From: Desulfitobacterium hafniense DCB-2
GTDB lineage: Bacteria; Bacillota; Desulfitobacteriia; Desulfitobacteriales; Desulfitobacteriaceae
Assembly (NCBI RefSeq): GCF_000021925.1
Contig: NC_011830.1
Span: 1 to 64,000, forward strand
DNA length: 64,000 bases
Direction: 5' to 3'
The first letter of the stretch is position 1; every line of letters starts with the position of its first letter. The notes below the pieces were generated by a model. That model worked only from the letters and a program-made list of their open reading frames with translations, was not told the DNA's origin and made no database searches. The translations under genes were made by a program, and so were the position numbers. This document shows, piece by piece, positions 32,886 to 41,901 of this stretch.

Positions 32886-34526
32886 ATGAACAAGCCCAAG
32901 TTACATTTGCTTCGGAAGCGGTTCGCTCCCCTGCTGATTCTGGTTGTCGTTCTTTTGGTTGGCCTGCCTGGGTGCAGTCCTTCCCCGACGACTTCAAAGG
33001 CGCCGGAGGAAGGGAAGAAGGAGGAGCTGGTCCTGGCTGTGGGAATGGCCGATTATGGGATGTTCGATCCCAAAAAGACCTGGGGTGCCATCGGGCAAAT
33101 CCGCTTAACCCACAGTTCACTGCTTAAAGCCACGAAGGACTTAACTTTTGTCGGCGATCTGGCCAAATCCTTTGAGACGAGTAAAGACGGCTATACCTGG
33201 ACCTTCAAAATCCGCAATGATGCCAAATTTTCCAACGGCGACCCGGTTACCATAGAGGATGTCCTGTTTACCTATGAAATGCTGAAAGAAGACGGCATCG
33301 CCTTTGACCTTTCCTTTGTCGATAAAATGGAGATTAGCGGCAAGGATACCATCGTGTTTACTTTGCAAGAGCCGCGTTCCACATTTGTCAGTCAGCTTTC
33401 CGAAATCGGCATTGTGCCCAAACATATTTATGATGACAATTATTCCAAAAACCCCATTGGCTCCGGACCCTATCAGGTAACCCAGTATAATGACGGCGAA
33501 CAAATCATCATGGACTATAACCCTTATTGGTATGGTGAGGAGCCTCAATTCAAGAAACTCACCTTCCTGCTGCTGGGGGAAGATGCCGCTTTTGCAGCGG
33601 CCAAGGCCGGTCAAGTTGATATTTGTTACATTCCTCCCAAATTTGCCGGACAAACCCTGCCGGGAATGACCTTACACGTTCTGGAGAGCGTTGATTCCAG
33701 AGGAATTAGTCTTCCTGTCCTGCCCAGCGGCGGAACCGGGTATATCAACGCCAACGAGGTCAAAGTCGGCAATGATATTACCTCTCATTTGGCCATCCGT
33801 CAAGCATTGAACATTGGGTTAAGCCGTCAGGGAATTATTGATGTGACCATGGACGGATACGGAAAGGCTGCCTATTCCATTGTGGATGGCACACCCTGGT
33901 TTAATGAAAAAACGGTCATTGAGGATGGCCGGGTTGAAGAGGCCAAGCAATTGCTGGCAGATGCCGGGTGGGCCGATACCAACAAGGATGGCATTGTCGA
34001 GAAGGATGGGCTGAAGGCCGAATTTGATTTATATTTTCCTTCCAGTGACCAGCTGCGCGGTGACATCGCCCTGGCTGTTGCCGATCAGGCCCTTGGTCTG
34101 GGTATTAAGATCAATATCATCGGTGCTACCTGGGATGAAATATTTATCCAGGGCAAGGCCAATGCCTGCCTATGGGGAGGCGGCCGACTTCACCCCCATC
34201 AATTGTATACTATGTATTCATCTCAGGTGATCAATACCGGGTACAATAACATGCCTTCTTATATCAATCCCACTTCTGATGACTATATAAAGAAAGCTTT
34301 GTACGCCAGCACTCAGGAAGAAGCCAATCAATACTGGAAACTGGCCCAATGGGATGGGAAAACCGGTTTCAGCCCCCTTGGTGACGCTCCCATCGTTTGG
34401 CTGGCCCGTGTCGACCATCTGTACCTTGTCAATGATCAGGTGAATATCGGCAACCAACTCATGCATTCCCATGGCTATGAATTTGGACTGTTTGGCAATA
34501 TCACGGAGTGGTCGATCAACCCTTAA
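32886..34526 (+). CDS. Family 5 ABC substrate-binding lipoprotein (Opp/Nik type)
   Basis: A 546-residue extracellular binding protein: lipobox GLPGC near Cys30 and the SBP_bac_5 domain with FSNGDPVTIEDVLFTYEMLK and GSGPYQV. Family members bind peptides, nickel complexes or metallophores. The cobalamin riboswitch upstream suggests cobalt, nickel or a corrinoid precursor, but no ligand residue can be assigned. ATG 32886 lies 8 nt after GGAGG; an in-frame ATG 15 bases upstream overlaps that site. Late segment HPHQLYTMYSSQ carries two His that may matter for metal binding. Confidence 0.85.
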   Translation: MNKPKLHLLRKRFAPLLILVVVLLVGLPGCSPSPTTSKAPEEGKKEELVLAVGMADYGMFDPKKTWGAIGQIRLTHSSLLKATKDLTFVGDLAKSFETSKDGYTWTFKIRNDAKFSNGDPVTIEDVLFTYEMLKEDGIAFDLSFVDKMEISGKDTIVFTLQEPRSTFVSQLSEIGIVPKHIYDDNYSKNPIGSGPYQVTQYNDGEQIIMDYNPYWYGEEPQFKKLTFLLLGEDAAFAAAKAGQVDICYIPPKFAGQTLPGMTLHVLESVDSRGISLPVLPSGGTGYINANEVKVGNDITSHLAIRQALNIGLSRQGIIDVTMDGYGKAAYSIVDGTPWFNEKTVIEDGRVEEAKQLLADAGWADTNKDGIVEKDGLKAEFDLYFPSSDQLRGDIALAVADQALGLGIKINIIGATWDEIFIQGKANACLWGGGRLHPHQLYTMYSSQVINTGYNNMPSYINPTSDDYIKKALYASTQEEANQYWKLAQWDGKTGFSPLGDAPIVWLARVDHLYLVNDQVNIGNQLMHSHGYEFGLFGNITEWSINP

Positions 34527-34554
34527 AGCCAATCAAGCTGAACGCTCTATCAGA

Positions 34555-34607
34555 ACAGGTGCGTCTGAAACGCCTGCCCGAAGCATTGGCGTTTTGAACG
34601 CACCTGT
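34555..34607 (+). other. Strong stem-loop after the binding-protein gene
   Basis: ACAGGTGCGT (34555-34564) pairs with ACGCACCTGT (34598-34607) and inner AAACGCC (34568-34574) with GGCGTTT (34588-34594). No T-run follows. Such hairpins after binding-protein genes commonly protect the upstream message and lower expression of the permease part; that role here is inferred. Confidence 0.75.
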
Positions 34608-34645
34608 TTGAATGGGGCCGCTCTATAAACGGGAGGTGCTGTGTT

Positions 34646-35623
34646 ATGTCTCAAAAAATCCTCAGGCGCTTTCTGCGCATGATTACCCTGATGCTGGGCT
34701 TATCCATCCTGACCTTCTGGTTAATCCATTTGTCTCCGATTGATCCTGTCAATGCCTATGCGATCAGTGATACCTCTATGTCACAGGAACAGCTGGAAAA
34801 GCTGAAGGAATACTGGGGGGTTAACAAATCCCCTGTGGAACAATATTTTTCCTGGGCAGGGGCCTTGCTGCAGGGTGATTTTGGTATGTCCAAGCTGTAT
34901 AGAGTCCCCGTTATGGACATTATTAAAAGCAGAGCCATGACATCTTTTGCGCTCATGGGAACAGCATGGCTCTTGTCCGGTGTTTTCGGCTATCTGCTGG
35001 GAGCGGTGGCCGCCATGAGAAGAGGGAAGCTGCTGGATCGCTTTATTAAATGGTACAGTTATATTCTGGTTTCCATACCCACCTTTTTGCTGGCTTTAAT
35101 TTTACTGCTTGTTTTTGCAGTCTGGCTGGGAATGTTTCCGATCGGCCTGACTAAACCCATAGGACTGGCGGATGCCGATGTTACTTTGGCGGACCGCCTC
35201 CGCCATTTCATTCTTCCCGCCTTGACGTTAAGCCTTTTAGGGGTTGCCAATATCGCCATGCACACCCGGGAAAAAATGATCGATATCCTCAATACGGAAT
35301 ATGTGACCTTTGCCAGAGCACGAGGAGAAACAGCCTGGCAGATTTTCAAAAACCATGGTTTCCGCAACTCCATTATTCCGGCTATTTCCATTCAGTTTGC
35401 CTATTTCAGTGAATTGTTCGGCGGTTCCGTTCTGGCGGAGCAGGTATTTGCCTATCCGGGGCTGGGCAGCACTCTGACCACCGCCGGCTTAAAAGGAGAT
35501 CTTCCCCTGCTGCTGGGAATTATTTTAATCGCTTCCTTGTTTGTCTTTATTGGCAATTTTATTGCGGACATCTTAAATACCATTGTCGATCCGCGCATTA
35601 AAAGGGGGGAGCTAAGATGCTAG
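34646..35623 (+). CDS. ABC permease, NikB/OppB type
   Basis: A 325-residue inner-membrane permease with six hydrophobic segments. The N-terminal pattern (RFLRMITLMLGLSILTFWLI, then LSPIDPV) and the cytoplasmic EAA-like loop EYVTFARARGETAWQIFKNH fit the OppB/NikB family. ATG 34646 follows GGGAGGTG. It overlaps the next permease gene by 7 bp. Partner of the binding protein at 32886. Confidence 0.92.
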   Translation: MSQKILRRFLRMITLMLGLSILTFWLIHLSPIDPVNAYAISDTSMSQEQLEKLKEYWGVNKSPVEQYFSWAGALLQGDFGMSKLYRVPVMDIIKSRAMTSFALMGTAWLLSGVFGYLLGAVAAMRRGKLLDRFIKWYSYILVSIPTFLLALILLLVFAVWLGMFPIGLTKPIGLADADVTLADRLRHFILPALTLSLLGVANIAMHTREKMIDILNTEYVTFARARGETAWQIFKNHGFRNSIIPAISIQFAYFSELFGGSVLAEQVFAYPGLGSTLTTAGLKGDLPLLLGIILIASLFVFIGNFIADILNTIVDPRIKRGELRC

Positions 35624-36486
35624 AGCAATTAGGAAGGAAAGAGGAGGTTCTTCTTGACCCAGGAAAAACCGGCAATGTGCGCAAGAAGATTATTTGGATG
35701 ATCGGCTTTTCCACCTGCCTGATCGGTTTGATCCTTATTCTCAGTTTTATCTTAAGCAACGATAATCTGCGCGTGAACAATGCCAGCAAGAATCTTATGC
35801 CCAGCTTGCAGCATTTGTTTGGCACGGATTGGCTGGGCCGGGATATGTTTACCCGAACTATGAAAGGGCTGCGGCTGTCCCTGGCCGTGGGAATTTTTGC
35901 TACGGTGATCAGTGTTACTGTGGCCACCTTGCTCGGAACCGCTGCGGCCCTATTCGGTAAAAAAGTCGATGAACTGATTTCCTGGCTCATTGACCTCTTC
36001 ATCGGTATGCCTCACCTGATCTTCATGATTTTAATCTGTTATATCGTAGGCGGGGGGATTCGGGGCATTGTCATCGGTGTTGCCATGACCCACTGGACCT
36101 CACTGGCCAGGGTGGTGCGGGCTGAAGTCCTGCAGATCAAAAGTGCGGAATACATCCAACTATCCCGGAGCTATGGTAAGTCCCCTTGGTATATTGCCAG
36201 AAGGCATGTCATGCCTTCCGTATTTCCGCAAATCATGATTGGAGCATTCTTAATGTTTCCTCATGTCATCCTCCATGAGGCTGCCCTCACCTTTTTAGGC
36301 TTTGGGCTGTCACCCCAAACACCGGCGGTGGGGATTATTCTGTCTGAAGCCATGAGCCATCTTTCCACAGGCCAATGGTGGCTGATCCTGTTCCCGGGAA
36401 TTCTGTTGATTCTAGTGGCCAAGAGCTTTGATAATATTGGCGAACAACTAAGAATTTTGCTGGACCCGACCAGCTCCAACGAATAG
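35617..36486 (+). CDS. ABC permease, NikC/OppC type
   Basis: A 289-residue permease with an N-terminal segment before the first membrane helix (about 28-48) and the signature LFGTDWLGRDMFTR (about 67-80) of the OppC/NikC family. The EAA-like loop is EYIQLSRSYGKSPWYIARRH. ATG 35617 overlaps the preceding gene's end by 7 bp. The ATPase gene starts 12 bp downstream. Confidence 0.92.
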   Translation: MLEQLGRKEEVLLDPGKTGNVRKKIIWMIGFSTCLIGLILILSFILSNDNLRVNNASKNLMPSLQHLFGTDWLGRDMFTRTMKGLRLSLAVGIFATVISVTVATLLGTAAALFGKKVDELISWLIDLFIGMPHLIFMILICYIVGGGIRGIVIGVAMTHWTSLARVVRAEVLQIKSAEYIQLSRSYGKSPWYIARRHVMPSVFPQIMIGAFLMFPHVILHEAALTFLGFGLSPQTPAVGIILSEAMSHLSTGQWWLILFPGILLILVAKSFDNIGEQLRILLDPTSSNE

Positions 36487-36498
36487 GAGGCAGGAATC

Positions 36499-37311
36499 AT
36501 GCTTAAAGCGGCACAACCCTTATTGAAGGTAGAAAATCTGTCCATTGGGTTTTCCCAATACTTTAGAGGAACTCAAAAACGTGTCATCCAGCCTATTGCC
36601 AATCTTCATGTGGAGATTGAGGAAGGGGAGATCGTTGCGGTTGTGGGGGCCAGCGGCTCAGGGAAAAGTTTGCTGGCCCATGCCATCCTGGGAATTCTCC
36701 CTACCAATGCCATCTGCTCCGGCAGTATGATGTATCGTGGGCAGGAATTAACTAAAAAGCGCAAAGAAGAACTGAGAGGCCGGGAAATCTCCTTTATCCC
36801 TCAGTCGGTTAATTATCTGGATCCCTTGATGCCGGTGGGAAAGCAGGTTCAGATTGGCCTGGCTAAACAAAGAGCACAAGAAAGGCAGAACAGGCTGTTT
36901 GCCCATTACGGATTAAAAGAAAGCGACGGAAGGCTTTATCCTCATGAATTATCGGGAGGTATGCTGCGCAGGGTGCTGTTTGCTACCAGCGTCAGAGAGG
37001 GGGTAAAGCTGGTCATAGCTGATGAACCCACCCCCGGCATCCATCCCCAAGCCCTGGCAGAAATCCTTAAACAGTTGCAGCAGTTTGCCCGGGAAGGAGC
37101 CGGGGTTATGCTCATCACCCATGACATCATGTCCGCCCTTGCAATCGCCGATCGGGTTGCTGTGATTAAGGATGGGCAAACCATAGAGATCTCCCCGGTG
37201 TCCGCTTTTTCCGGAACGGGGGAACAGCTGCAAACAGACTATGCCAGAAAATTATGGCGGGCCTTACCGCAAAATGATTTTGCCTGCCAGGAATTGAGGT
37301 GGGAAGCATAA
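36499..37311 (+). CDS. ABC ATPase, NikD/OppD type
   Basis: A 270-residue ATPase with Walker A GASGSGKS (about 50-57), Q-loop in FIPQSVNYLDPLMPVG, signature LSGGMLRR, Walker B LVIADEPT and H-loop LITHD. The FIPQS...LDPL Q-loop region is typical for Opp/Dpp/Nik ATPases. ATG 36499 follows AGGAGGCAGG. The following ATPase gene starts on its stop codon (TAATG). Confidence 0.92.
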   Translation: MLKAAQPLLKVENLSIGFSQYFRGTQKRVIQPIANLHVEIEEGEIVAVVGASGSGKSLLAHAILGILPTNAICSGSMMYRGQELTKKRKEELRGREISFIPQSVNYLDPLMPVGKQVQIGLAKQRAQERQNRLFAHYGLKESDGRLYPHELSGGMLRRVLFATSVREGVKLVIADEPTPGIHPQALAEILKQLQQFAREGAGVMLITHDIMSALAIADRVAVIKDGQTIEISPVSAFSGTGEQLQTDYARKLWRALPQNDFACQELRWEA

Positions 37312-37919
37312 TGGCTTTGCTGGGAGAGAACCTGGGGGTTTATTATAAAAAGGATCAGTGGATTTTTAAGAACATGAACATCAAGGTGTTACCCGGCCAA
37401 GTTCTTGGTTTATCCGGATACAGCGGCTGCGGTAAAACGACCCTGGCCAGAGTTTTAGCCGGATATATCCTTCCTCAGACCGGCAGGGTAAGCGTGGATT
37501 CTAAGCCTTTGGCGCCAAAAAGCTTTCGCCCGGTCCAATTAATTTATCAGCACCCGGAAAAGGCCATCAATCCCCGCTGGAAAATGGAGGATGTCTTAAC
37601 CGAAACCTATACCCCTTCCCAGGATATCCTGGATGCTTTCGGCATCCGGGAGGATTGGCGGAAGCGCTGGCCCATCGAGCTCTCCGGCGGAGAGCTGCAG
37701 CGGTTTTGTATCGTGCGTGCTTTGAACCCACAGACCCGGTATATTATTGCCGATGAAATGACCACCATGCTGGACGCTATTACCCAGGCCAGAATTTGGC
37801 ATAGTTTTCTCCATATTTGCCAAAGCAGAAAGATTGGTGTAATTGTGGTCAGCCATGAGCTCAGTCTTCTGAACCGCCTGTGTGACAAGGTCATTCAAGT
37901 GGGGAATACGTGGGAGTAA
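37311..37919 (+). CDS. ABC ATPase, NikE/OppF type (short form)
   Basis: A 202-residue ATPase with all catalytic motifs: Walker A GYSGCGKT (about 37-44), signature LSGGELQR, Walker B YIIADEMT and H-loop VVSHE. It is about 60 residues shorter than NikE or OppF and lacks the C-terminal extension of that family. The Walker B Asp-Glu is followed by MTT instead of PTS, a variation seen in nickel-type ATPases. ATG 37311 shares one base with the preceding stop. Last gene of the transporter operon. Confidence 0.9.
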   Translation: MALLGENLGVYYKKDQWIFKNMNIKVLPGQVLGLSGYSGCGKTTLARVLAGYILPQTGRVSVDSKPLAPKSFRPVQLIYQHPEKAINPRWKMEDVLTETYTPSQDILDAFGIREDWRKRWPIELSGGELQRFCIVRALNPQTRYIIADEMTTMLDAITQARIWHSFLHICQSRKIGVIVVSHELSLLNRLCDKVIQVGNTWE

Positions 37920-37928
37920 TCTTTGGAC

Positions 37929-37959
37929 AAGAGGATGGCCTGAAATTGGCCATCCTCTT
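37929..37959. terminator. Terminator between transporter operon and convergent kinase gene
   Basis: AAGAGGATGGCC (37929-37940) and GGCCATCCTCTT (37948-37959) form a 12-bp stem with a 7-nt loop, followed by T. It serves the transporter operon and, in reverse, possibly the two-component genes. Confidence 0.85.
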
Positions 37960-37969
37960 TATGCCGCAC

Positions 37970-39280
37970 TTAGATAAGCGGGAAAGCAAGCTGAACTGTA
38001 AATACATGATCGTTTTGCCTATACATAAACCGCCCCTGATGCAGAAGCATAATTTTTTGGCAATTATTTAACCCCAAGCCTGTTTTAGGAGTAGGGTCCA
38101 GAGAATGCTGACTATGATTTTCAAAAACTAAAACCAACTCGCCGGAGTCAATGGTGCTATACAGCCGGACCGGATGAGCAGGATCAGCATGCCTTTGCAC
38201 ATTGGAGAGCATATTGTCAAATATTCTCTGAATCATGCCTGAGTCCACCTTGATCGTCCCCTCAGGCAGCTCAACAGTAGAGGAAACCATAAAGCCACTT
38301 TGTTCCATTAAATAGATATGCTCATGGATCATCTCTCTCAGCACTTCTTGAGCAGGGTAATGCTTTAAGTCAATCTCCTTATAATCGTTGGTGGATATAA
38401 AAAAGTAGTCAAACAGATGGTTAATCAAGTCTTTGATTTGCAGGGCCCGATTTTTGCACTTGCCAAGGAAAGAGCTCTCCTTGGCCGGGATATCTTCACC
38501 TTCCAGCACCTCCAGATAGCCGATTAATGCCGTAAGAGGGGTGCGGAGATCATGGGAGACACCGGCCATCAAGGTATTGGTGGCCGCTCTGACCCGTTCA
38601 GCGTAGTCTTCCCGGGCGATGAAGGCTTTGCGCATTTCATCAATTTCCTGGGCCAGAGAGGCCAGTTCATCGTTGCCCTTGATGGTAATTGAGTAATGGA
38701 GATCGCCCCCTTCTAAAATCCTTATTTCCTTTTCCAAGGTATTGATATAGGATACCTTTTTATGGATGAAAAAGACCATGATGGTAATAAAACAGAGGAA
38801 GAACACCAGCAAATTAAAATAAGTAATATAGTCTATATAACGGTGTTCAAAAAAATCCTTGATAAAAACTTCAGCGGTTCCCTCCTGGAAAGTCAATATA
38901 TATTTATTATGCCATAGATAAAAGTCGGGAAATTTGGGTTGGCTGGGAAAGGAAAAGCTCGGTGACAGGGTATGTGAACTATAGATCAACGTATTGTCGT
39001 GATAAATCACAATCTCCGTTAATTCCTTGCCCCGCATCCAGTTATCCAATTCGGACAGGTCCGACAAAGAGATCTGATTGTCTTTAATATACTGCCGCAG
39101 GCTGGTTATTTTTTTCTCGATGTGAGCAGAAATTACTTCCGGCTTTTTACAATAATCATAGATGATGCCGCGGGATAGGTATTGCAGACCGAGAAAAAGC
39201 AAAGCGGAAGCAAGGCATGCCAAAACAGCTGTGATCATCAAGGTTTGGGACAGCTTATATTCACGTTTTGCTCTATTCAA
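37970..39280 (-). CDS. Sensor histidine kinase
   Basis: A 436-residue membrane kinase with two hydrophobic segments (about 14-36 and 154-176) enclosing an extracytoplasmic sensor of about 115 residues, a HAMP domain (180-230), the phospho-acceptor His in VSHDLRTPLTALIGYLE (about 247), an N box NMLSNVQRH and a G2-type GLGLN. The G1 box is not DxGxG but FENHSQHS, as in some lantibiotic-sensing-type kinases. It overlaps the response-regulator gene by 8 bp. The signal is unknown; position next to a metal-type importer suggests, but does not show, a metal signal. Confidence 0.92.
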   Translation of the reverse strand: MNRAKREYKLSQTLMITAVLACLASALLFLGLQYLSRGIIYDYCKKPEVISAHIEKKITSLRQYIKDNQISLSDLSELDNWMRGKELTEIVIYHDNTLIYSSHTLSPSFSFPSQPKFPDFYLWHNKYILTFQEGTAEVFIKDFFEHRYIDYITYFNLLVFFLCFITIMVFFIHKKVSYINTLEKEIRILEGGDLHYSITIKGNDELASLAQEIDEMRKAFIAREDYAERVRAATNTLMAGVSHDLRTPLTALIGYLEVLEGEDIPAKESSFLGKCKNRALQIKDLINHLFDYFFISTNDYKEIDLKHYPAQEVLREMIHEHIYLMEQSGFMVSSTVELPEGTIKVDSGMIQRIFDNMLSNVQRHADPAHPVRLYSTIDSGELVLVFENHSQHSLDPTPKTGLGLNNCQKIMLLHQGRFMYRQNDHVFTVQLAFPLI

Positions 39281-39968
39281 TATAATACCCCTTTCCCCAA
39301 ACAGTACGAATATACTGGGGACGCCCTACATCCTTCTCTAATTTTCTTCTTAGATTTTTAATATGGACCATGATCGTGTTATTGGAAAGAGGAAGAAAGG
39401 GCTCCTGCCAGATGTGTTCGTAAATTTCCTTAGCGGAAAAAACCTTGCGGCGATTGAGCAATAAGAGCCGGAACACCTGATATTCCATACTGGTCAGGGC
39501 AATTTTTTCTCCCGAACGGGCAACGGTTCCCGTATCTAAATCGATATAGAGATCCCCGAGCCTGACTTCTTTTTTAGAAGCAGGCTCTTGCTTTTGGTAG
39601 ATCAGATAGCGGCGCAGCAGGGCTTTTACCCTGGAAATCAGTTCGATTGAGGAAAAAGGTTTGACAAGGTAATCGTCGCCGCCGCAGGAAAATCCCTCTG
39701 CTTTATCCGCATCCTGGTTTTTGGCGGTCAGGAATAAAATGGGGATGGTTGTGGTTTTGCGGATTTCCGAACACAGCTCAAATCCGGATTTTCCCGGCAT
39801 CATAATATCCAGAATCGCCAAATCCACCCCAGGGGTGAGCGTTGCCAAGGCGGTGTCTGCGTCGGCGGCAACTTGTACCGCGAAACCTTCCCTTTGCAAT
39901 AAGATATGAATGATTTCCCGTATTTCAGGATCGTCGTCCACCACAAGAATGGTTGAGTTTTCCGGCAT
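39273..39968 (-). CDS. OmpR/PhoB-family response regulator
   Basis: A 231-residue regulator with an N-terminal receiver (acidic pocket DDDPE, phospho-Asp in DLAILDIMMPG near residue 53, Lys in DYLVKPFSS) and a C-terminal winged helix (about 130-230, RTVWGKGYYIE end). It resembles VanR-type regulators. ATG 39968 follows GAGGGG; an upstream in-frame ATG lacks one. First gene of the two-component operon, divergent from znuA. Targets unknown. Confidence 0.95.
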   Translation of the reverse strand: MPENSTILVVDDDPEIREIIHILLQREGFAVQVAADADTALATLTPGVDLAILDIMMPGKSGFELCSEIRKTTTIPILFLTAKNQDADKAEGFSCGGDDYLVKPFSSIELISRVKALLRRYLIYQKQEPASKKEVRLGDLYIDLDTGTVARSGEKIALTSMEYQVFRLLLLNRRKVFSAKEIYEHIWQEPFLPLSNNTIMVHIKNLRRKLEKDVGRPQYIRTVWGKGYYIE

Positions 39969-40054
39969 GTTTACCCCTCCTCTACATGCTATATTCCTAA
40001 CTATAGCATGAAATATTCGTTGAGAAAATTCAGGAGAGGGCATGAATAAATTTA

Positions 40055-40111
40055 TTGACAACCAAAGTTTTCCAAATTATAATAAAATGCGAATGCGAAT
40101 TATATGCATTT
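40055..40111 (+). promoter_or_regulatory. Zinc operon promoter with Zur-like operator
   Basis: Consensus promoter: TTGACA (40055-40060), 17 bp, TATAAT (40078-40083). Directly after the -10 lies an inverted repeat AAATGC (40085-40090)...GCATTT (40106-40111), with a second, nested half-site AATGC (40092-40096) and GCATT (40106-40110). The location over the start site and a zur gene in the same operon support repression by Zur with zinc. Confidence 0.8.
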
Positions 40112-40148
40112 AAAAAATCACAAAAAGTTCAAGGAGGGTTTATTGAAA

Positions 40149-41147
40149 ATGAAAAAGCTTTGGAGTAAAATCCTAGTTGGAGGCTTGGTTCTGTTCCTGA
40201 TGGCGGGGTGCAGCCAGACACAGAATTCCTCTTCTCCAAATACGAATGATAAGCAAAGTCAAAGTGAAAAGCTTTCCGTTTATACCAGTTTTTATCCAAT
40301 GTATGATTTTGCAGCCAAGATCGGCGGAGATAAGATTACCCCAGTGAATATGGTCCCGGCCGGAATGGAGCCCCATGATTGGGAGCCTTCTGCCGCCGAT
40401 ATTACGGGGCTGGAAAAGGCGGATGTCTTTGTCTATAACGGAGCCGGTATGGAGCATTGGGTGGAGGATGTTCTGGAATCCCTCCAGAATAAGGCCCTGA
40501 TTGCTGTGGAAGCTTCCAAAGATATTACCCTCAGGGAAGGGCACCATGAACACGATCATGAAGATGAGCATGAAGACGAAGGAAAAGAACATGAGGAAGA
40601 GGAAGAGCATGGGCACGAAGGGGCGGAATATGACCCCCATACCTGGCTCAGTCCCTTGAATGCCAAAAAGCAGATGGAGACGATTAAAGATGCTTTTGTT
40701 CAAGCCGACCCGGATAACAAGGATTATTATGAAACCAACTATGTGAAGTACGCAGCTGATTTGGATGGGCTGGACAAAGAATTTAAGGATACTCTTGCCC
40801 CGCTGCCCAAAAAGGATATTATTGTCTCCCATGAAGCCTTTGGCTATCTGTGCGGGGCTTACGGACTCAATCAGATTGGCATCGAAGGGCTGGCTCCTGA
40901 TTCCGAACCGGATCCGGCCAGGATGGCTGAGGTGATCGAATTCGCCAAAGAACATGAGGTCAAGGTTATTTTCTTTGAAGAGCTGGTAAGTCCGAAAGTC
41001 GCCGAGACCATTGCCAAGGCTACCGGAGCTAAAACGGCAGTGCTCAGTCCCATTGAAGGGCTTAGTGATGAGCAGCAGGCGGCGGGAGATGATTATCTGG
41101 CCGTGATGCGTCAGAATTTGGAGGCGTTGAAAGCGGCATTGCAATAA
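40149..41147 (+). CDS. znuA: Zinc-binding lipoprotein ZnuA/AdcA type
   Basis: A 332-residue cluster A-I metal-binding protein with lipobox LMAGC (about Cys19) and a His/Asp/Glu-rich loop (residues about 133-160, EGHHEHDHEDEHEDEG), the hallmark of zinc-specific members. Ligand His are in EPHDWEP, DPHTWLS and SHEAFGYL. ATG 40149 is chosen (MKKLWSK); TTG 40143 is nearer the ribosome site AAGGAGGG and cannot be excluded. It heads the zinc operon. Confidence 0.93.
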   Translation: MKKLWSKILVGGLVLFLMAGCSQTQNSSSPNTNDKQSQSEKLSVYTSFYPMYDFAAKIGGDKITPVNMVPAGMEPHDWEPSAADITGLEKADVFVYNGAGMEHWVEDVLESLQNKALIAVEASKDITLREGHHEHDHEDEHEDEGKEHEEEEEHGHEGAEYDPHTWLSPLNAKKQMETIKDAFVQADPDNKDYYETNYVKYAADLDGLDKEFKDTLAPLPKKDIIVSHEAFGYLCGAYGLNQIGIEGLAPDSEPDPARMAEVIEFAKEHEVKVIFFEELVSPKVAETIAKATGAKTAVLSPIEGLSDEQQAAGDDYLAVMRQNLEALKAALQ

Positions 41148-41157
41148 GGAGTTGTGC

Positions 41158-41901
41158 ATGTCTAACATAATAGAAGTAGATGACTTAGGTTTCAGTTATG
41201 GAAATGAGCCGGTTTTTTCAAAAATCGGCTTCTCTGTTTATAAGGGAGATTTTGCCGCGATTATCGGTGCCAACGGTGCCGGCAAAAGCACCCTGCTAAG
41301 GCTTATCCTGGGAGAGCTTGTGCCCAATGCAGGCTCTGTCCGGCTGTTCGGTCAGGATAGCCGCCGGTTTAGAAATTGGCCGAAAATCGGTTATGTGCCC
41401 CAGGCCGGGCAGCACTCCAACGCCAATTTCCCTGCTACCGCGGAGGAAATTGTCAGGGCTAATCTTTTTTCACAGATCGGGCTGCTCCGCTTCCCCGGGA
41501 AAGAGCACCGTGATAAAGTACAGCGGGCCCTTGAGCTGGTGGGTATGGAGGGATACGCCAAGCGCATGATCGGTGAGCTTTCAGGGGGGCAGCAGCAGAG
41601 GATTATGCTGGCCAGGGTATTGGCCGGCGATCCGGAAATCATGATTCTTGATGAGCCTACCACCGGAGTGGATGCCCAAACCGTACAATCCCTCTATGAG
41701 CTGCTGGCGAGGCTTAATCAGGAGAACGGGCTGACCATTGTGATGGTCACTCATGATATCAGCCGGGCGGCCAAGTATGTGTCAAGGATTCTCTGTCTGG
41801 AAGAAGGCTCCCTTGTGGAACACAAGCACAAGCACCCCGGGCAGGAATTGGCGAAGGAGGGAAAAGGAAACGATGAGTGTGATTGCCATTCTGGAATATG
41901 A
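41158..41901 (+). CDS. znuC: Zinc ABC transporter ATPase ZnuC/AdcC type
   Basis: A 247-residue ATPase with Walker A GANGAGKS (about 38-45), signature LSGGQQQR, Walker B IMILDEP and H-loop VTHD. VPQAGQHSNANFPATAEE is typical of zinc-type ATPases. The C-terminal tail is His/Lys-rich (EHKHKHPGQ) and ends with CDCHSGI, possible zinc ligands. ATG 41158 lies 6 nt after AAGGAG. It overlaps the permease gene by 29 bp. Confidence 0.93.
   Translation: MSNIIEVDDLGFSYGNEPVFSKIGFSVYKGDFAAIIGANGAGKSTLLRLILGELVPNAGSVRLFGQDSRRFRNWPKIGYVPQAGQHSNANFPATAEEIVRANLFSQIGLLRFPGKEHRDKVQRALELVGMEGYAKRMIGELSGGQQQRIMLARVLAGDPEIMILDEPTTGVDAQTVQSLYELLARLNQENGLTIVMVTHDISRAAKYVSRILCLEEGSLVEHKHKHPGQELAKEGKGNDECDCHSGI

Noticed and set aside
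40173..41168. Long minus-strand open frame over znuA (about 330 codons)
   Set aside because: It lies antisense to znuA, has no ribosome site and its composition mirrors the coding strand.
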